NCBI GenBank assembly: GCA_034401795.1
Contig: CM067369.1
Span: forward strand, 138,768,496 to 138,832,495
Reading direction: 5' to 3'
DNA from: Chaetoderma sp. LZ-2023a
Taxonomy: Eukaryota > Mollusca > Caudofoveata > Chaetodermatida > Chaetodermatidae
Length of the DNA stretch: 64,000 bases
Position 1 is the stretch's first letter. Each line of letters starts with the position of its first letter. The translations under genes were made by a program, and so were the position numbers. The notes under the pieces were generated by a model, which made no database searches, was not told the DNA's origin, and saw nothing but the letters and a program-made list of their open reading frames with translations. This document shows positions 1 to 11,313 of this stretch, piece after piece.

Positions 1-1322
1 GTCAGTTGATTGAATTTTATAAATCCACTGTTGATTGGTCAATTCAGTTTGTTTACAAATTTCTACGGGAAAATATAAATAGTTTTCTGTGAATGAAATT
101 CCTAGCGTAAAATCGTCAACGATAGCGTGTCGATTCCTTTATTTAACCGAGTACTCGATTCCCTGATGGCCGGAATCGCTTAGTGAGAATGTCTAACCTA
201 ATTTATAATTGCATCAGTAAAATATTACATACAGCTGAATAGCTACACTGACGCCTACAAGATTTAAAGTGCATCCTTACATAGCTTGCCCATTAATACC
301 ATTATATCACACCCGTCATTTAGCTTCTAGGGAGATATTGTCGTGCGTCTACGGTCTAATTTCTGTTCCTCAATCATCTATCATGATACCGCATGTTACG
401 GGGCCGCTACTGGGTCAATACGGGCCCGTAGCATGCATTATTAAAGTAATGCGAGTCATGAGACATATTAGCTTGCTATTGCCATTTGAAATCACATTTG
501 TTGACTGTTCCAGTTTTATATCCGTTTTCTATTGTTCTTTCATCTTATAAGTGTTTCTCCTCTTTTTTTCTTCAGGATCATATGGCGAATAGGACAGTTA
601 TCTGGTTGAGATTTCATGAAAATGATGATTCTGTAATTCTATCTTCTGCACTATTTTATTAACCCCTACCATTGTCAAAATTTTAAATTTTCAAATTAAA
701 TCAAAAGAACTGGTGTTCTTGTCTCAACAGATTTGGTGGAAGATGTTGCTGTCGTAGATAGCAACATCATCTACTAAACCAGACAGACAGATGGACAGAC
801 AGACAGATGGAGGTGATTGTAATATCCCTGCAGTTTTCTCAAAATTGTGGGTATAATTAAGAGATTAAATTTAATTTATTAATATTTGATTCAAATCCCA
901 CCCAATCTCAAATGATACATAGAGCTTATGTGAGATGCACATTAGCTGAGCCCTCAGGAATACGGTTGATAACAGTCAGCAGTCGATCCAGAACAGCTGC
1001 CGGCATAGCTGTCAGCCATTGATGTGTGTAGTAGGTGATCATGTTTCGAATGTACATCATCATGTTTTAGTTCAAATATACTGTTTCCATACAAAAATTA
1101 GATTATAGAGTAACACAGGTCATCAAATTTGTATTTTTGATAAAATCCATGTTAGTAAATCCATTAGGCGTAGCAGGAAAAACTGAGTCCGTTTAGAGTT
1201 TAGAAGCCATCGCCCATCAGTCACCTGCAAAAAATAGGAAGGATAAGTTAGAAATATCAAAATTCTAGAGGTGTTATAGTAAGACTTTAACAATCAAATT
1301 TTCTCATAGACAATGCCCATAT
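1..1322. other. Intergenic, no gene recognised
   Basis: AT-rich sequence. The 93-codon open frame near 269-550 has no recognisable domain and no coding character. The only structures seen are a small imperfect hairpin near 741-767 (12-bp arms, one mismatch) and a short GACA-type simple repeat at about 779-810. Confidence 0.5.
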
Positions 1323-1381
1323 GCAGACCAAGAGCATGTCATTCCAGTGATACATTTTCAAAAATAATCTTACTTTGGTCG
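1323..1381. repeat. Partial copy of the AATGACTGGCTC palindromic repeat
   Basis: Starts with GCAGACCAAGAG and continues with a stretch resembling the right arm of the palindromes at 27,703 and 28,933 (GTCATTCCAGTGATACATTT, then CAAAAATAATCTT). Most of the left arm is missing, so this looks like an internally deleted copy of that MITE-like family. Confidence 0.5.
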
Positions 1382-1483
1382 GAAAATTTACATTTTCCTC
1401 GACAACTGCAGCAGTTTTGGTCTGACTCAAATGTTAAATGGTTAACAATATACATGTACGGTGCAAGGTCATAGGGATATATA

Positions 1484-1590
1484 GTCTGCTCTGACTCAAC
1501 CCGTCCCAGTGACAGATATTTGGACAGACTGTCACAGACTGACAGTCTGTCCAAATATCTGTCACAGGGGCAGGTTGAGTCAGAGCAGAC
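1484..1590. repeat. Near-perfect inverted repeat, 50-bp arms, 7-bp loop
   Basis: Positions 1484-1533 and 1541-1590 are reverse complements with about three mismatches, separated by ACAGACT. The pair is bracketed by the 9-bp direct repeat AGGGATATA (1473-1481 and 1599-1607), which could be a target-site duplication. It contains no ORF. It could be a small foldback/MITE-type element or an inverted duplication; no other copy was seen in the window. Confidence 0.7.
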
Positions 1591-1726
1591 TCAGACTAAG
1601 GGATATACTGGTAAACATGATGACCCGACAACGGGTGTTATGGTCATACACCACCCTCAGATTTTAGCGCATAAATGAAATGAATAATATAATAAATGGT
1701 GGGCATATATCGTCCAAGGAGGGAGT

Positions 1727-2752
1727 ATGACTACTAGTTACTGGATTAACCTTTTCAATCGACAAGAGCGAATAATAAATTTGCTACGAATGTTTCTAAT
1801 TCAAGCACAGCTGTCATCAGGAAGACTTAAAAGATCAAGTTTTGTGAAAGAGACAAAAGCACTTCAAAGGAAACACCAAGAAATGTTGCCAGCACAAATA
1901 GAAGACCCAAACCACACCCTCGACCCTCCACCCTGGGAAAACAAATTAGTAGAGAGCATAGCTATTCGCACCACAGTACCTCATCTCACAACCAAAGATG
2001 AGCACAGTGATGTGAGCAAGAAGGCCCTGACCCTAGCCATGCTGGAAGAAATGTACCCTCAGGAGACATGGATAAGGATCTACACAGATGGATCAGCCAA
2101 AGATGCAATTAGGAGCGGAGGTGCCGGACTGCACATACAGTATCCAAACGGACAACATGAGTCAGCTGCAATACCGACAGGCAAACACTGCACAAACTAC
2201 AGAGCTGAAGTCGAAGCACTGGTCCATGCAGCTAATACCATCAGCAGAACAGCAGACCCTATTGCACAGATTGTCTTTTTATCTGATGCCCGCTCCGTCC
2301 TTGAGGCTATCACCAAAGGTAAGCTGCCACAATTTGAAGAAGCACTACAAACCATCAAATGCTTTCGGATAGCATTACAGTGGATCCCCTCACACTGTGG
2401 AGTCCAAGGAAATGAGGAAGCAGACAAGATGGCAAAGGTGGGTGCAGAAGAGAATCAGACAGAAAACATGGTTACGCATACAGAGATGAAGACTATCATC
2501 AAGTCACTCTATAGAACACCTCAATCAGAAGATGCCTACCATCATCTCTCGAGGCCAGAGCAAGTGACCATTTTTCGTTTCAGAACTGGACATAACAGAC
2601 TAAACCAACACATGTACAGGCGGTTCCACCTTACGACATCGCCCGCTTGTCCTTGTGGAGAAGCAGAACAGACCACAGAGCACATACTTCAATGTTGCAG
2701 TATGTATCAGCTGCTGAGAGAAGAGATCTGGCCTTTGTCAACCTCTTCTTGA
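1727..2752 (+). CDS. Non-LTR retrotransposon polyprotein C-terminus: RNase H domain
   Basis: The 341-residue frame ends a LINE polyprotein of the kind that carries its own RNase H (Jockey/I-like groups). RNase H removes the RNA strand of RNA/DNA hybrids. Visible motifs in order are IYTDGSA with D121, a GGAG strand, NYRAE with E161, FLSDARS with D187, IPSHCG with H223 and NEEADKMAK with D233, so the usual catalytic acids and the active-site His are all present. The C-terminus has a Cys/His cluster (ACPCGEAEQTTEHILQCC, about 308-324), common at the end of these proteins. The first ~110 residues look like the linker after the RT thumb. The start Met is only the first in the surviving frame; the native start lies far upstream and is missing. 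This is a relic of a mobile element, not a host gene. Confidence 0.75.
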   Translation: MTTSYWINLFNRQERIINLLRMFLIQAQLSSGRLKRSSFVKETKALQRKHQEMLPAQIEDPNHTLDPPPWENKLVESIAIRTTVPHLTTKDEHSDVSKKALTLAMLEEMYPQETWIRIYTDGSAKDAIRSGGAGLHIQYPNGQHESAAIPTGKHCTNYRAEVEALVHAANTISRTADPIAQIVFLSDARSVLEAITKGKLPQFEEALQTIKCFRIALQWIPSHCGVQGNEEADKMAKVGAEENQTENMVTHTEMKTIIKSLYRTPQSEDAYHHLSRPEQVTIFRFRTGHNRLNQHMYRRFHLTTSPACPCGEAEQTTEHILQCCSMYQLLREEIWPLSTSS

Positions 2753-2853
2753 AATGCTGTATGGGCCTGTGGAAGAACTGCAGAAAACCACAGATTTCAT
2801 CTTGAGAACGGCTCTCCAAGTGTGATACCAGCGATCAAGAAGAAGAAGGACAG
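1727..2853 (+). mobile_element. 5'-truncated non-LTR retrotransposon, 3' end
   Basis: The RNase H coding end of a LINE-type polyprotein is followed by about 100 bp of 3' UTR ending in an AAG-rich tail (about 2839-2850), after which DIRS sequence starts abruptly. Endonuclease and reverse-transcriptase domains are absent, as expected from 5' truncation during target-primed reverse transcription. The exact 5' boundary upstream of 1727 could not be located. Confidence 0.65.
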
Positions 2854-2855
2854 AC

Positions 2856-3614
2856 AACTCAACAGTGGTGTCCTATTTGAACAGCCAAGGCGGGACGTGA
2901 TCACCGGAGTTGTGTATGATGATTTGGAACCTTCTGCTGTCGTGCCAAGAGAGGAATGTTATTCTTCGGGTAGCACACATTCCAAGAAGCTTGAACATCC
3001 TAGCGGATGCTCTCAGTCGAAGGACAGTTTGTCGTCCGACAGAATTGCAGCTCAACCAATCGGTAGCGGAGGTTCTATTCAAACATTGGATCAAGCCAAA
3101 TGTGGACCTGTTTGCGATGAAACAAAACGCAAAGATGGTCACTTACGTGTCACCGATCCCGGACCCACTAGCTCTAGCGGTAGACGCACTGGCGATAAGT
3201 TGGAAGGGAATGTACGCATATGCGTATCTTCCAACGATTCTCATCCCAAAAGTTCTGGCAAAGATAAGAGAGGGTATGTGCCAAGTGCTACTGATCGCCC
3301 CTTATTGGCCAGGCCGATCATGCTTTACGGATCTGCTGGACCTTCTGGTCTGCAATCCAATCCAGACAGACAAGATCTAATCTCAGAACAGGGGTCTGTA
3401 CCTCCACGACAGACCAGAAATGTTCAAATTGACTGCATGGATGTTATCAAGCAGCGTGCAATTAAGGGTGGCTTTTCTGAGCAAGCAGCGAAGTTTGTCG
3501 CTTCAGCCAGAAGGGGTTCAACCACTAAAACATATAATTATAGAATCAACAAATTTGCAGAGTGGTGTAAGGAAAGAGATATCATTCCCTTTTCTGCATC
3601 TGCTCAACACGTAG
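2856..3614 (+). pseudogene. DIRS-A pol C-terminal remnant (end of RNase H and connection region)
   Basis: The longest open piece (2910-3380) reads CMMIWNLLLSCQERN, then ILADALSRR (RNase H distal Asp region), then PNVDLFAMKQNAKM and MCQVLLIAPYWPGRS. All of these match the corresponding part of the RT/RNase H frame in copy 2 at 22,393-22,860. A small indel near 3360-3370 breaks the frame, which resumes at about 3420 with FKLTAWMLSS. It overlaps the recombinase frame on the same strand, the usual DIRS arrangement. It is non-functional because the RT and proximal RNase H are missing. Confidence 0.7.
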
Positions 3615-4299
3615 CAGATTTTATCTGTCATTTATACGAAGTTGACAAACTTGTACCGTCAACCCTAGCAGCATATAAGTCTGCATTAGCTTCAGTCATT
3701 CCCAGTCTGGCCATAGAAGGAGTGGAAAATGACACTTTAAATGAAGTTTTTAAAGGAATGAACAATCTGCGACCTAGACAGCCAATTCCTATCCCAGCAT
3801 GGAATCTATCTCTTGTTCTACAGGTTTAGGGCATGCTCCCTTTGAACCATTTAGATCTATAGGCATTAAACTGTTAACTATTAAATCAGTTTTCTTGGTT
3901 GCAGCAGCGTCGGCGAGAAGGAGAAGCGAAATACATGTGCTTTCTGCCGAACAAGACCGTTTTGTCATCACAGGTGAAGGTTTAAGACTACTTCCACATC
4001 TTCGTTTCCTGGCAAAGAATCAGTCACTTAAATATCCAGGACAGCCGATCAATTTGCCAAGTTTAACTAGACATGACCCAAACTCTTCTGCTTGGTGTCC
4101 TGTCAGATGTCTGAAAATGTATAAGAAACGTACTGAGGAGTGGAGAGATGACCCGAAATCTCTGTGGTTATGTCTCAAAGCTCCTCATTTGCGCGCCTCA
4201 AAACATACCATTTCTCGTTGGATAGTCGACGCTATTCAGATGTGGCACAAAATCGCTACAGGAAAGCAGATTGATCGAAATACCAGACTGCTTGGGTAA
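3420..4299 (+). pseudogene. DIRS-A tyrosine recombinase (copy 1), frameshifted and C-terminally truncated
   Basis: The protein would integrate the circular DIRS intermediate. The core-binding (SAM-like) part runs from about 3470 (GFSEQAAKFVASARRGS) to 3810. The catalytic domain follows with ASARRRSEIHVLSAE, holding the first catalytic Arg. The frame is broken at about 3825: copy 2 has a run of four T after the CAGG where this copy has three, a one-base deletion that ends the first frame at 3829; the catalytic half continues in another frame (3799-4299). The segment with the His-x-x-Arg box and the catalytic Tyr is absent, because the sequence leaves the family after IATGKQ at about 4270. It is inactive. 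Confidence 0.75.
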
Positions 4300-4696
4300 A
4301 TAGTCTGGTATAAGAGTATACTTATCCTCTCAAACAGACATTAGACTCATTCCAATTTGAAAACTTAATCGATATACTGATATTTTTTTCAAAATTAGAG
4401 TTGTAGTAGCTTCTTTGCACTCTACTGGACTGCCCTAGCTGAGACTTGGGGCTGACACAGGTCTGGTGGGTGTTGCATCCCCTTTTCGACAGCCCTCTGG
4501 ATTTTGTGCGGACAAAAGAGGGGGGAGCGCGGTTTAGACCATGGAAGTTTAGCACTCTATGAGTCAGATGGCAGAACCCAAGCATATGCCAGGGTTCTAG
4601 TCTCTTCACAACCTTCTCTGTTGGATGGTAGATGAGTGCTGGTTCGAGCCTCACCTCCTCCTACCGGTATTTCCTGGCTGTTGAAATCCAGAGTTT

Positions 4697-4794
4697 ATCA
4701 TAATAGTACATCTGGTAAGTATTATTCGAAGTAGAATCAAAAAAGCATCCGCTTTTGTTTCTACGAGAATTCTTAATACTTACCAGATGTACTA
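4697..4794. repeat. Internal complementary region (ICR) of DIRS-A copy 1
   Basis: The first half is complementary to the left end of the family-A element (18,343 onward) and the second half is complementary to the extreme right end (about 5000-5058). Joining both ends at one internal site is the hallmark of DIRS1-type elements, where the ICR templates circle closure. The arms AGTACATCTGGTAAGTATTA and its complement flank the junction. Confidence 0.75.
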
Positions 4795-5058
4795 TGGCCC
4801 TGCCTCAGCCGCCCCGCTGAGGTGAGGCTGAGCTGCTTTCGCTGTTTGTCAAGGCAAATATAAGATGAATCTGACTGTGATTGGGAATTGACTCAGTACC
4901 TGCGGCTATGGTATTCCCGGACACAGTATGTGCAGGACCAGGAGAGTGCGGAGTTTTAATTGTTTATTTTGAGCTAGACTAGATAATAGACATTATCATA
5001 ATAGTACATCTGGTAAGTATTAAGAATTCTCGTAGAAACAAAAGCGGATGCTTTTTTG
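4795..5058. repeat. Right inverted terminal repeat of DIRS-A copy 1
   Basis: The sequence from about 4845 to 5010 is the reverse complement of the left terminal repeat at 18,350-18,530, including ATTGTTTATTTTGAGCTAGA and the TAGATAATAGACATTAT block. The outermost ~45 bases match the second half of the ICR. Confidence 0.75.
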
Positions 5059-5062
5059 AATC

Positions 5063-5700
5063 TCAAGCACTTTTCGCTGGAAGGATCCTATGGTAGTAGG
5101 ATTTCTTTTCAGAATATTGATTGTTCAGATTGTCAGGCAGCCATCTTAGATTTTCCGGAAATCATTTAAAATGCTGCTCCGATATAAATGGCCCAACTTC
5201 AACAAAACTAATTCTATCATCGTAGGCTTCAACACTTCCAAAAGAGAATACTGATTGGTCAATATTTTTGGTGGCCATCTTGGATTTTCATCTGAAAATT
5301 TCTGGAAATCAGTTAACAGCCTACTCATTAACCACTGGGATGATTTCGAGCAAACTCTGTTAGAAGGACTCTAGTCTGCTATGCTTCAGAACATGTATAC
5401 AGAATTTTGATTGGTTTATTTTTTCAGCACCCATCTTGAATTTCTCATCAGAAAACAGTTAAAATGCTGCTCATTAACCGCCTGAACAATTTCAAGCAAA
5501 CTCGGCTGTAAGGACCATAGAGTGGTGTGCTTTCAGATCATGTACACAGAATTTTGATTGGTCTATTTGTTTGGTGGCCATCTTGAATTATAAAAAAAGA
5601 AATTAAAAGAGCAATACTCCTCATGAACTGCTTGTTCCAGTGGCCATCTTGTTCTCCAAAATGACCTCTCAGGAACTGCTGTACTGAACAGGCAACTCAT
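5063..5700. repeat. Degenerate ~155-bp satellite-like repeat, block 1
   Basis: Repeated motifs (GATTGGTCAATATTT, GGTGGCCATCTTGGATTTTC, CTCATTAACC, TCAAGCAAACT) recur about every 150-160 bp. The block is a close duplicate of 10,371-11,027. No coding potential. Confidence 0.7.
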
Positions 5701-7104
5701 TAGATTTAATTTCATCAATAACTATGGGTGATTAAAATTTGTTGAAGAGAACTTGATCCTTGATAAAACGTGGTTGTCATGGACCAATCCAAATTTAGGA
5801 TTTGATGGCCATATTGGATTTTTTTATTCGGAGGATGGAACCTAAGGTTCAATATGATTGTGTGGTCATCGGTCATCATTAATTTCCCATTAAATATTGA
5901 GTGTACTGAATTCCGAATTTTGTACATGTATTTATTGTCTTGTTGCTGCTGAGTTTAAAGTATTATGTCTGTTCAAAAGCTAATGGTTCAAATGCTAATC
6001 GTCCAGGTGAGCGTTAAGGCCCTTGAGCCTGTTGTTTAAATTGGAAAGTATTACCGTTTTAATTAATAAATAGAGCATTATATATATCATGATTTATTAG
6101 CTATTTTAAGAATACTGCTGAGTACCCCCTTTAAGATCAGGCATTCAGTGGTGTCAAGGACGGAAAAAGAGGTAGTCCAAGGTCTTTGTTTTGGGAGTAC
6201 AAACATGAGATTTGGTAATATAGTACTCCCGGAATTCCACTAGTGGAAGCCCTGTCTAAACTAAAGATTTTAAATAAATTTTGCTAGAGCGATCTTATTG
6301 GTCATTCATAAAAAATAATGCATATATAACTTGTAATTCTATTCTGTTGTAGGTGGTGTATTGAGCGGAATCCTTTCAGGTGTTAAAGACAATATGTGGA
6401 CTGTCGACATTGACGGTATGGCATAGCATGGGATTGGTGTCCTGCCGCCATCGATGAGTTACCGGTACCTCAGTCCCAGTCTAACTGTCAATTTATACGT
6501 GTAAGACATGTTTTATGCACATTCAAGCTTGCGCTGAGAAATCAAAGGTGCGAGTATAGCTCAAACATTTCGTTCAACACTACTATACATTCCAGCTTTG
6601 ATACAACAGATCACTTCTTATCAGAGATATTTTCTTTACTGTTCTAAATTGGAGGTATCCATATGCACATGTAGCAATGCACCAGCTATTTCTAGCTAAG
6701 GTCTGCTCACTGTTTACACTTTGAAACCTGGATATGGGCAATTCCATGAAAAGAAGGACATGAACTGTAAAAATTATAATTGCCATAATAATAAATTCTG
6801 TTGTCTATTTGAATTTGTTTTTATGTCTATTTTAATCAGGGGTTTGTAGGTGTCAATGTGTTTATTATTTTGGGTTGTTTAAAACATTAATAAATACACA
6901 TTGGATATCACCAGGAGAGTGGTTCAATATTGTTATAACGGGTGTTTATCGATTACCAATATATTATTTTGGATTAAAACATAATCAGTGAAAGACATTT
7001 TACAATTTTCTTTAATTTAATCATGGGTTCGAAAAGATTTATTAATCTATTCTATTTTATAAACTTGTAACACTCGTCACAAAATGTGTGATGGGTGTTA
7101 CACA
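5701..7104. other. Intergenic with scattered repeat remnants
   Basis: No gene recognised. 6155-6250 is an inverted, diverged copy of 10,008-10,100 (CACTAGTGGAAG end, then CTCCAAAAACAA-like core). A short frame at about 6355-6425 contains NMWTVDID, reminiscent of the DIRS RT segment GMWTASIDLKDA at about 14,575, but it is too short to call. The rest is AT-rich with no structure seen. Confidence 0.45.
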
Positions 7105-7148
7105 TATCTTATAATTCAATAATAATAGTAATAGGAATAATAATAATA

Positions 7149-7187
<39 letters not shown>

Positions 7188-8003
7188 GTTGTTGTTATTA
7201 AATTATAAAATATTTGTAACACCTGTCACACATTTAAAATTACATAGTAGGCGATTCAAGATCTTTAGTGACGGACCAGAATCGCAGTTTAAAAACAAGT
7301 ACACGTTCTCTATTCTAAATACCTAAAACATGAACTATGGCATTCAAATTCAGTGGAACTATTTCGCAACATGGCATGTCAAAGGGGCTGTTGATGGTGT
7401 ATGAGGGACTGTGTAGAGGGTGGTGGCCACTGCTATTCTCACAAGGAAAGTGGTGGTATCAAATGCAACTACTTTTACCGAGGAAGCAGCAACGGCATGA
7501 CTAAGAATAAAGATAATAATGATTACTTCCAAGGCCATAGATAATCATACAAAGGAAATGAAATTGGAAGAGTTATGGTATGGCCTTCTGCAAGTCTAAG
7601 GAACACTTGGTATCCATAGTATCAAGGCTTTCTTCTTCTTCTTTTCGTTCGCTGATTTTACCGCCAGTCCTGCAAGTGACTATCGACATGATCATAAGGC
7701 TTTGACTAGCACGATGGTCATCACCAAAATATACACCAATGCACAATTAAGCGAAACACATTCAGTTCGTACCATAGAAGAAGTCATGTGTGTCCAGACC
7801 AGGCCAACAGCTCATTCCACAGTTCCTACCACTTTCAATGACGCTTCTGTTCTGTCTGTAGTTCACAATGTTTCTACACATGAATTTGTCATTGTCAAGT
7901 ACAAAGCCGAGGTTTCTCGGACAAGTAACTCAAGTCGAAGGAGACTTATTGTCAATCAGTTTCCTTCGTCGACAGAGTCCACCTATTTACATCTATCCCA
8001 ATA
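7105..8003. repeat. 0.9-kb duplicated segment, copy 1
   Basis: Nearly identical to 26,371-27,255, starting at TATCTTATAATTCAATAATA and ending at CATCTATCCCAATA, after which the copies diverge. Differences are mainly ATT-repeat length and scattered substitutions. It contains an ATT microsatellite and a decayed coding fragment. Confidence 0.85.
7134..7200. repeat. (ATT)n microsatellite
   Basis: About 60 bp of AAT/ATT followed by GTT triplets. The homologous tract in the duplicate (26,388-26,456) has a different length and internal order. Confidence 0.9.
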
Positions 8004-8113
8004 TACCAGACATCGACAAAGTCACCAGGAATATGGTTTGCCAGCACCTCAGCCAACCTAATATCGATAATAGACAGAGTTATCATTTTTCTGATGTCCT
8101 TGATGCTGAGTAA
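7702..8113 (+). pseudogene. Decayed C-terminal domain of a possible transposon-type protein
   Basis: Two overlapping frames read HEFVIVKYKAEV (to about 7905) and then RFLGQVTQVEGDLLSISFLR, IYIYPNIPDIDKVT and a final QSYHFSDVLDAE before a stop at 8113. The pattern 'valine-rich strand, GQV, V.FLRR, YP.IPDID.V' resembles a short beta-rich C-terminal domain I associate with transposon-derived or uncharacterised invertebrate proteins. I cannot name the family from sequence alone. A frameshift near 7905 splits it, and the duplicate at about 27,085-27,262 is broken in the same way and then diverges. No upstream domain was seen. Confidence 0.3.
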
Positions 8114-8309
8114 ATCCATTTTCAAGCTAGGCACCTGAACTGGAACAGTTAATGTTAATTCACGAAAATTCCTATTTGGCCCTTGTCCTGGACAGATCAA
8201 CAGCAGGCATCAGTGAGTCACCCTTTGATGGTCAAGATTGGCTAAGAAAAATTAAAATCTGTCATTGCTGAATGGCCATTTGCAGCAAAGGCAAGACAAG
8301 TTTTTGAAC

Positions 8310-8364
8310 ATTTATCACTGGAATGACTGGCTCGCTTGGTGAGCCAGTCATTGCAGTGATAATT
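8310..8364. repeat. Palindromic MITE-like repeat (AATGACTGGCTC family)
   Basis: Left arm 8310-8333 (TTTATCACTGGAATGACTGG then CTC) pairs with right arm 8341-8364 around a 7-bp loop. Weaker pairing continues outward. It is related to the longer hairpins at 27,703 and 28,933. Confidence 0.65.
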
Positions 8365-9336
<972 letters not shown>

Positions 9337-9469
9337 CTCATCAGTAGAAATCATGCCTAAGCAGGGCTAGAAATTAACATTTTTAATGTTAATCCATACA
9401 GATCAGTACACCACAAACTTCACAGATCCCTGGCATTTTGTACGAATCCGTACTGTAGTTCTGTGCAGT

Positions 9470-9470
<1 letters not shown>

Positions 9471-9508
<38 letters not shown>

Positions 9509-9524
9509 TAATAATAGTAATAAT
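9471..9524. repeat. (AAT)n microsatellite
   Basis: About 13 uninterrupted AAT-type triplets, then imperfect AAT/AGT triplets. Confidence 0.9.
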
Positions 9525-9584
9525 ATATTGTATCTCTATAACTGTGTACAGTTCAGAGGAAATAAACCATTCAGAAAATAAAAT

Positions 9585-11027
9585 ATTTCCGGCGGCCATC
9601 TTGGCTTTTCTGAAAATCATCTAAAAGCATACTACTCCTCATTAACCACTGGGACGATTTCGAGCAAACTCCTTTGGGAGGACTCTAGAGTGGTATGTTT
9701 CAGAACTTGTATACAGAATTTTGATTGGTCTACCTTTTCGTCGACCAGCTTGAATTTTCCCAAACATTGCGGGGAATTGTTTAAAAGTTAAACTCTAGTC
9801 CTCATTAACTGCTTGGACAATCTCAACCAGACTTGGCTGGAAGGCTACTAGGCTAGAAGGATTCAGAACTTGAAATCAGAATTTGATTGGTCAATTTTTC
9901 TGGTGCCATCTTGGATTTTCTGAAAATGTCTGGAAATCACTTAGAAGCCAGTACTCATTGACCACTTGGTTGATTTCAAGCAAACTTGGTTGCATGGCTT
10001 TCACTAGTGGAAGTCCGGGAATACTATGCTCCCACAGTTCACATTTGCACTCCAAAAACAATGACCAAGGATGCCCTTGACTTCCTCTTTTTCTGGCCTG
10101 ATTCTACTAAAACTATGATTTTAAGCAAGTTTATTGTATTGGAACCATTTTAGACTTCCATGCTTGGACTCCCAAAACTACTACACAGGAAGTCCAGGAT
10201 TTCGTGTGTTTAGAAATTAGTGGAGGCCCTGTATTGTTGGGAGGACCATAGCTTGATATGCTTCAGAACCTGTATACAGAATATTGATTGGTCTATTCAT
10301 TTTGTGAATTTTCTGAAAAATGGTGGGAAATCGGTTAAAATCCTACTCCTCATTAACTGTATGGGCAATCTCAAGCACTTTTCGCTAGAAGGATCCTATG
10401 GTGGTAGGATTTCTTTTCAGAATATTGATTGTTCAGATTGTTAGGCAGCCATCTTAGATTTTCCGAAAATCTTCTGGAAATCATTTAAAATGCTGCTCCA
10501 ATATAAATGGCCCAACTTCAACGAAACTTGGGTGGACTAATACTATCATCGTAGGCTTCAACACTTCTAACGAGAATACTGATTGGTCAATATTTCTGGT
10601 GGCCATCTTGGATTTTCATCTGAAAATTTCTGAAAGTCAGTTAACAGCCTACTCATTAACCACTGGGACGATTTCGAGCAAACTGTTAGAAGGACTCTAG
10701 TGTGCTATGCTTCAGAACATGTATACAGAATTTTGATTGGTTTATTTTTTCGGCGCCCATCTTAAATTTCTCATCAGAAAACAGTTAAAATGCTGCTCAT
10801 TAACCGCCTGAACAATTTCAAGCAAACTCGGCTGTAAGGAGCATAGAGTGGTGTGCTTTCAGATCATGTACACAGAATTTTGATTGGTCTATTTGTTTAG
10901 TGGCCATCTTGAATTATAAAAGAAAAAGAAATTAAAAGAACGATACTCCTCATGAACCGCTTGTTCCAGTGGCCATCTTGTTCTCCAAAATGACCTCTCA
11001 GGAACTGCTGTACTGAACAGGCAACTC
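9585..11027. repeat. Degenerate ~155-bp satellite-like repeat, block 2
   Basis: Successive units carry GGCCATCTTGGATTTTC, TCATTAACCACTGGGACGAT, AAGCAAACT and TACAGAATTTTGATTGGTC. The GATTGGTC motif recurs near 9721, 9884, 10,283, 10,582, 10,736 and 10,882. About 10,008-10,230 is a different repeat starting CACTAGTGGAAGTCC. The part 10,371-11,027 is duplicated at 5,063-5,700. The block ends where the DIRS-B element starts. Confidence 0.7.
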
Positions 11028-11030
11028 ATT

Positions 11031-11221
11031 TCACTTCAAGAGTATACTTACCTCCCTAATACTCTTTGACATTGCTAAATATCGGCTTTCACTTAATAAA
11101 ACACTCAGATTAAAAAAGAAGGTGCCCCTTATGGGCAGGTAGTCAGAAGTCAGTCAGGCGAATGCCAGCCCCACCATCGCGCATGCGCCGACTAGTACTT
11201 CCTCTTTGCTAATTTATTGGC
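11031..11221. repeat. Left inverted terminal repeat of DIRS-B
   Basis: Pairs as reverse complement with about 17,693-17,877, from CCTCCCTAATACTCTTTGAC inward to TAATTTATTGGC. The outermost bases differ between the two ends, as in DIRS1-type repeats, and are complemented in the ICR. Confidence 0.8.
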
Positions 11222-11313
11222 AAAGGGTTCACATGCAAATTTATGCTATAAAGCTTTTCTGAGCTATTAAATCATTTAATCTTATATTAGGAGTGTTATT
11301 TTACCTGTGAAAT

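Larger units (their letters stand above)
2854..5058 (+). mobile_element. DIRS retrotransposon family A, 3' fragment (copy 1)
   Basis: This segment is closely similar to the 3' third of the element at 18,343-24,723. It begins inside the RNase H region (compare GACAGACAACTCAACAGTGG at about 2852 and 22,331) and runs through the tyrosine recombinase, the internal complementary region and the right terminal repeat. Its 3' end is complete: ATCTCAAGCACTTTTCGCT follows at 5059, and almost the same satellite sequence occurs without DIRS at 10,371. The gag, RT and left terminal repeat are missing. Relative to copy 2 it lacks about 250 bp after the recombinase frame. Confidence 0.8.

Noticed and set aside
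1339-1554. Minus-strand 71-codon frame with several cysteines
   Set aside because: It overlaps the palindrome and MITE-like remnant, so the apparent composition derives from repeats.
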